The position numbers and the translations under genes are program-made. This document shows, piece by piece, positions 63,319-64,000 of a stretch of 64,000 bases of DNA (position 1 is the first letter of the stretch; every line of letters begins with the position of its first letter). The notes under the pieces were generated by a model. It saw only the letters and a list, made by a program, of their open reading frames with translations, was not told the DNA's origin and ran no database searches. Origin of the DNA: Chloroflexota bacterium (lineage in GTDB: Bacteria > Chloroflexota > Anaerolineae > Anaerolineales > UBA11579); the NCBI GenBank assembly GCA_016191875.1, contig JACPVG010000008.1:62001-126000 (forward strand), given 5' to 3'.

Positions 63319-64000
63319 CGGGTTGGAGCGTTTGCGAGGGTCCTGGTGACCCATTGGAGGCTGGCCGCGATCAGCCGCTGGCGGTATTCTACCAAGTCCT
63401 GGCGGGGGACGTGGGAGAACACCTCGGCTTCCAGGCGCTCTTCGGAGTGGAGCAGGTCGGAGAATTCCTCGGGCGAGAGTCCCTGACGCCTGGCGAAAAC
63501 CTCCACGGTGCGGCTGGCCGCGCCCGGATGCAGTTGGGCCTGGAGGTAATCGCGCCATTCGCCCAGGTGGCGGTCCTCCACAAAGGGCAGCCAATGCTCG
63601 GGCCGGGCGGCGGCCAGGCAACCGGCGATATCGTCCGGCAGGCCGGACAGCACCTGTTCATCCAGCCAGGTACGCAGCACGTTATGGATGTACAGGCGGT
63701 GCGGGAAGGTGCCCCAGCCGGCCTGGACGCCAAACACGGGCAGGAACAGCGTGCGAATCCACTCAAAATCGGCCGCCAGGTGGCACAGGTAACCGGCCAG
63801 GAAGGCCGCCTGGGCCGGCCGCAGGCTGGCGGTATCCGCCAGGGCGGGGTATTCGGCCAGCAGGCGCTCGGCGGGGCTGGTTTCGTCGCGGGGCGGCACC
63901 TGGAAGAAGTGGGTGGACTCGCGCTTGTGACCGGAGACCACCTGTACATCCGGGGCGGTGTTGCCCAGCAGGAAGGCGGGTCGTTCGGCATGCAGCCGCG
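63315..64000 (-). CDS. Zinc-dependent phospholipase C-like protein (5' end outside window)
   Basis: The frame is open to the window edge, so the N-terminus is missing. The visible ~228 residues start LHAERPAFLLGNTAPDVQ, then SGHKRESTHFFQVPP and AAFLAGYLCHLAADFEWIRTLFLP, which match the Zn_dep_PLPC family: conserved G-x-x-APD, H-x-x-x-THFF and GYLCHLAAD with metal-binding His and Asp. The C-terminal half is helical. Known relatives are phospholipases, but in Chloroflexota the substrate is untested. It is followed by the NERD-like gene with a GTGA overlap. Confidence 0.75.
   Translation of the reverse strand, partial: RLHAERPAFLLGNTAPDVQVVSGHKRESTHFFQVPPRDETSPAERLLAEYPALADTASLRPAQAAFLAGYLCHLAADFEWIRTLFLPVFGVQAGWGTFPHRLYIHNVLRTWLDEQVLSGLPDDIAGCLAAARPEHWLPFVEDRHLGEWRDYLQAQLHPGAASRTVEVFARRQGLSPEEFSDLLHSEERLEAEVFSHVPRQDLVEYRQRLIAASLQWVTRTLANAPTR

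Overview
The window is a 64-kb stretch of a high-GC bacterial chromosome. It looks like a member of Chloroflexota, probably class Anaerolineae; this is an inference from gene content, since no rRNA is present. The pointers are two tandem DUF3048 genes, a sortase fused to an LPxTG-bearing N-terminal region, many secreted lipoproteins with Thr/Pro-rich linkers, a fused alpha-beta glycyl-tRNA synthetase, and frequent TATAAT boxes placed so close to start codons that the mRNAs should be leaderless.

Layout. 1-1.4 kb: the end of an IS110-type transposase, then about 1.1 kb of non-coding DNA full of palindromes and short repeats. 1.4-7 kb: a cytoplasmic sulfite-oxidase-like molybdoenzyme with a response regulator, a DUF3179 lipoprotein, an esterase coupled to an orphan ABC ATPase, and small membrane proteins. 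7-17.4 kb: a Tat lipoprotein of SGNH type, the DUF3048 pair, SurE, a large unrecognised protein, and a sulfatase-like operon. 17.5-25.5 kb: a Ca-type P-ATPase, then the TCA block icd and sdhCDAB, ending in a strong intrinsic terminator. 25.5-30.6 kb: an SH3-type lipoprotein, a tandemly duplicated tRNA-Arg(CCT) segment, two near-identical promoter-hairpin units, and the sortase fusion. 30.6-43 kb: a cysteine-desulfurase-like enzyme, a CelD-type acetyltransferase, a membrane-anchored propeller protein, PriA, a phosphoribosyltransferase, MscS, a glycosyltransferase, an L,D-transpeptidase and a secreted alpha/beta hydrolase. 43-51.5 kb: a UPF0173 hydrolase, UvrA, a membrane/TPR gene pair and two anchored TPR proteins. 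51.5-64 kb: a MITE-like insertion, groES-groEL under a perfect CIRCE operator, glycosyltransferases, the fused GlyRS, a metallo-hydrolase, an M1-type peptidase, RNase HII, and a NERD-like/zinc phospholipase-like pair running off the end.

How the genes work together. The window mixes housekeeping (TCA cycle, chaperonin, translation, DNA repair and replication restart) with a large cell-envelope set: sortase, L,D-transpeptidase, lipoproteins and secreted hydrolases. The most unusual signals are non-coding: (1) two copies of a 39-nt hairpin, each directly behind a sigma70-type promoter, whose differences are all absorbed by G-U wobble; (2) a 176/186-bp inverted-terminal-repeat element present twice in opposite orientation, one copy with an 8-bp target duplication beside the groESL promoter; (3) a tandem duplication of a tRNA-Arg gene with an odd anticodon stem plus a small membrane-protein gene, one copy of which has decayed; and (4) an LPETG motif inside the sortase polypeptide itself.
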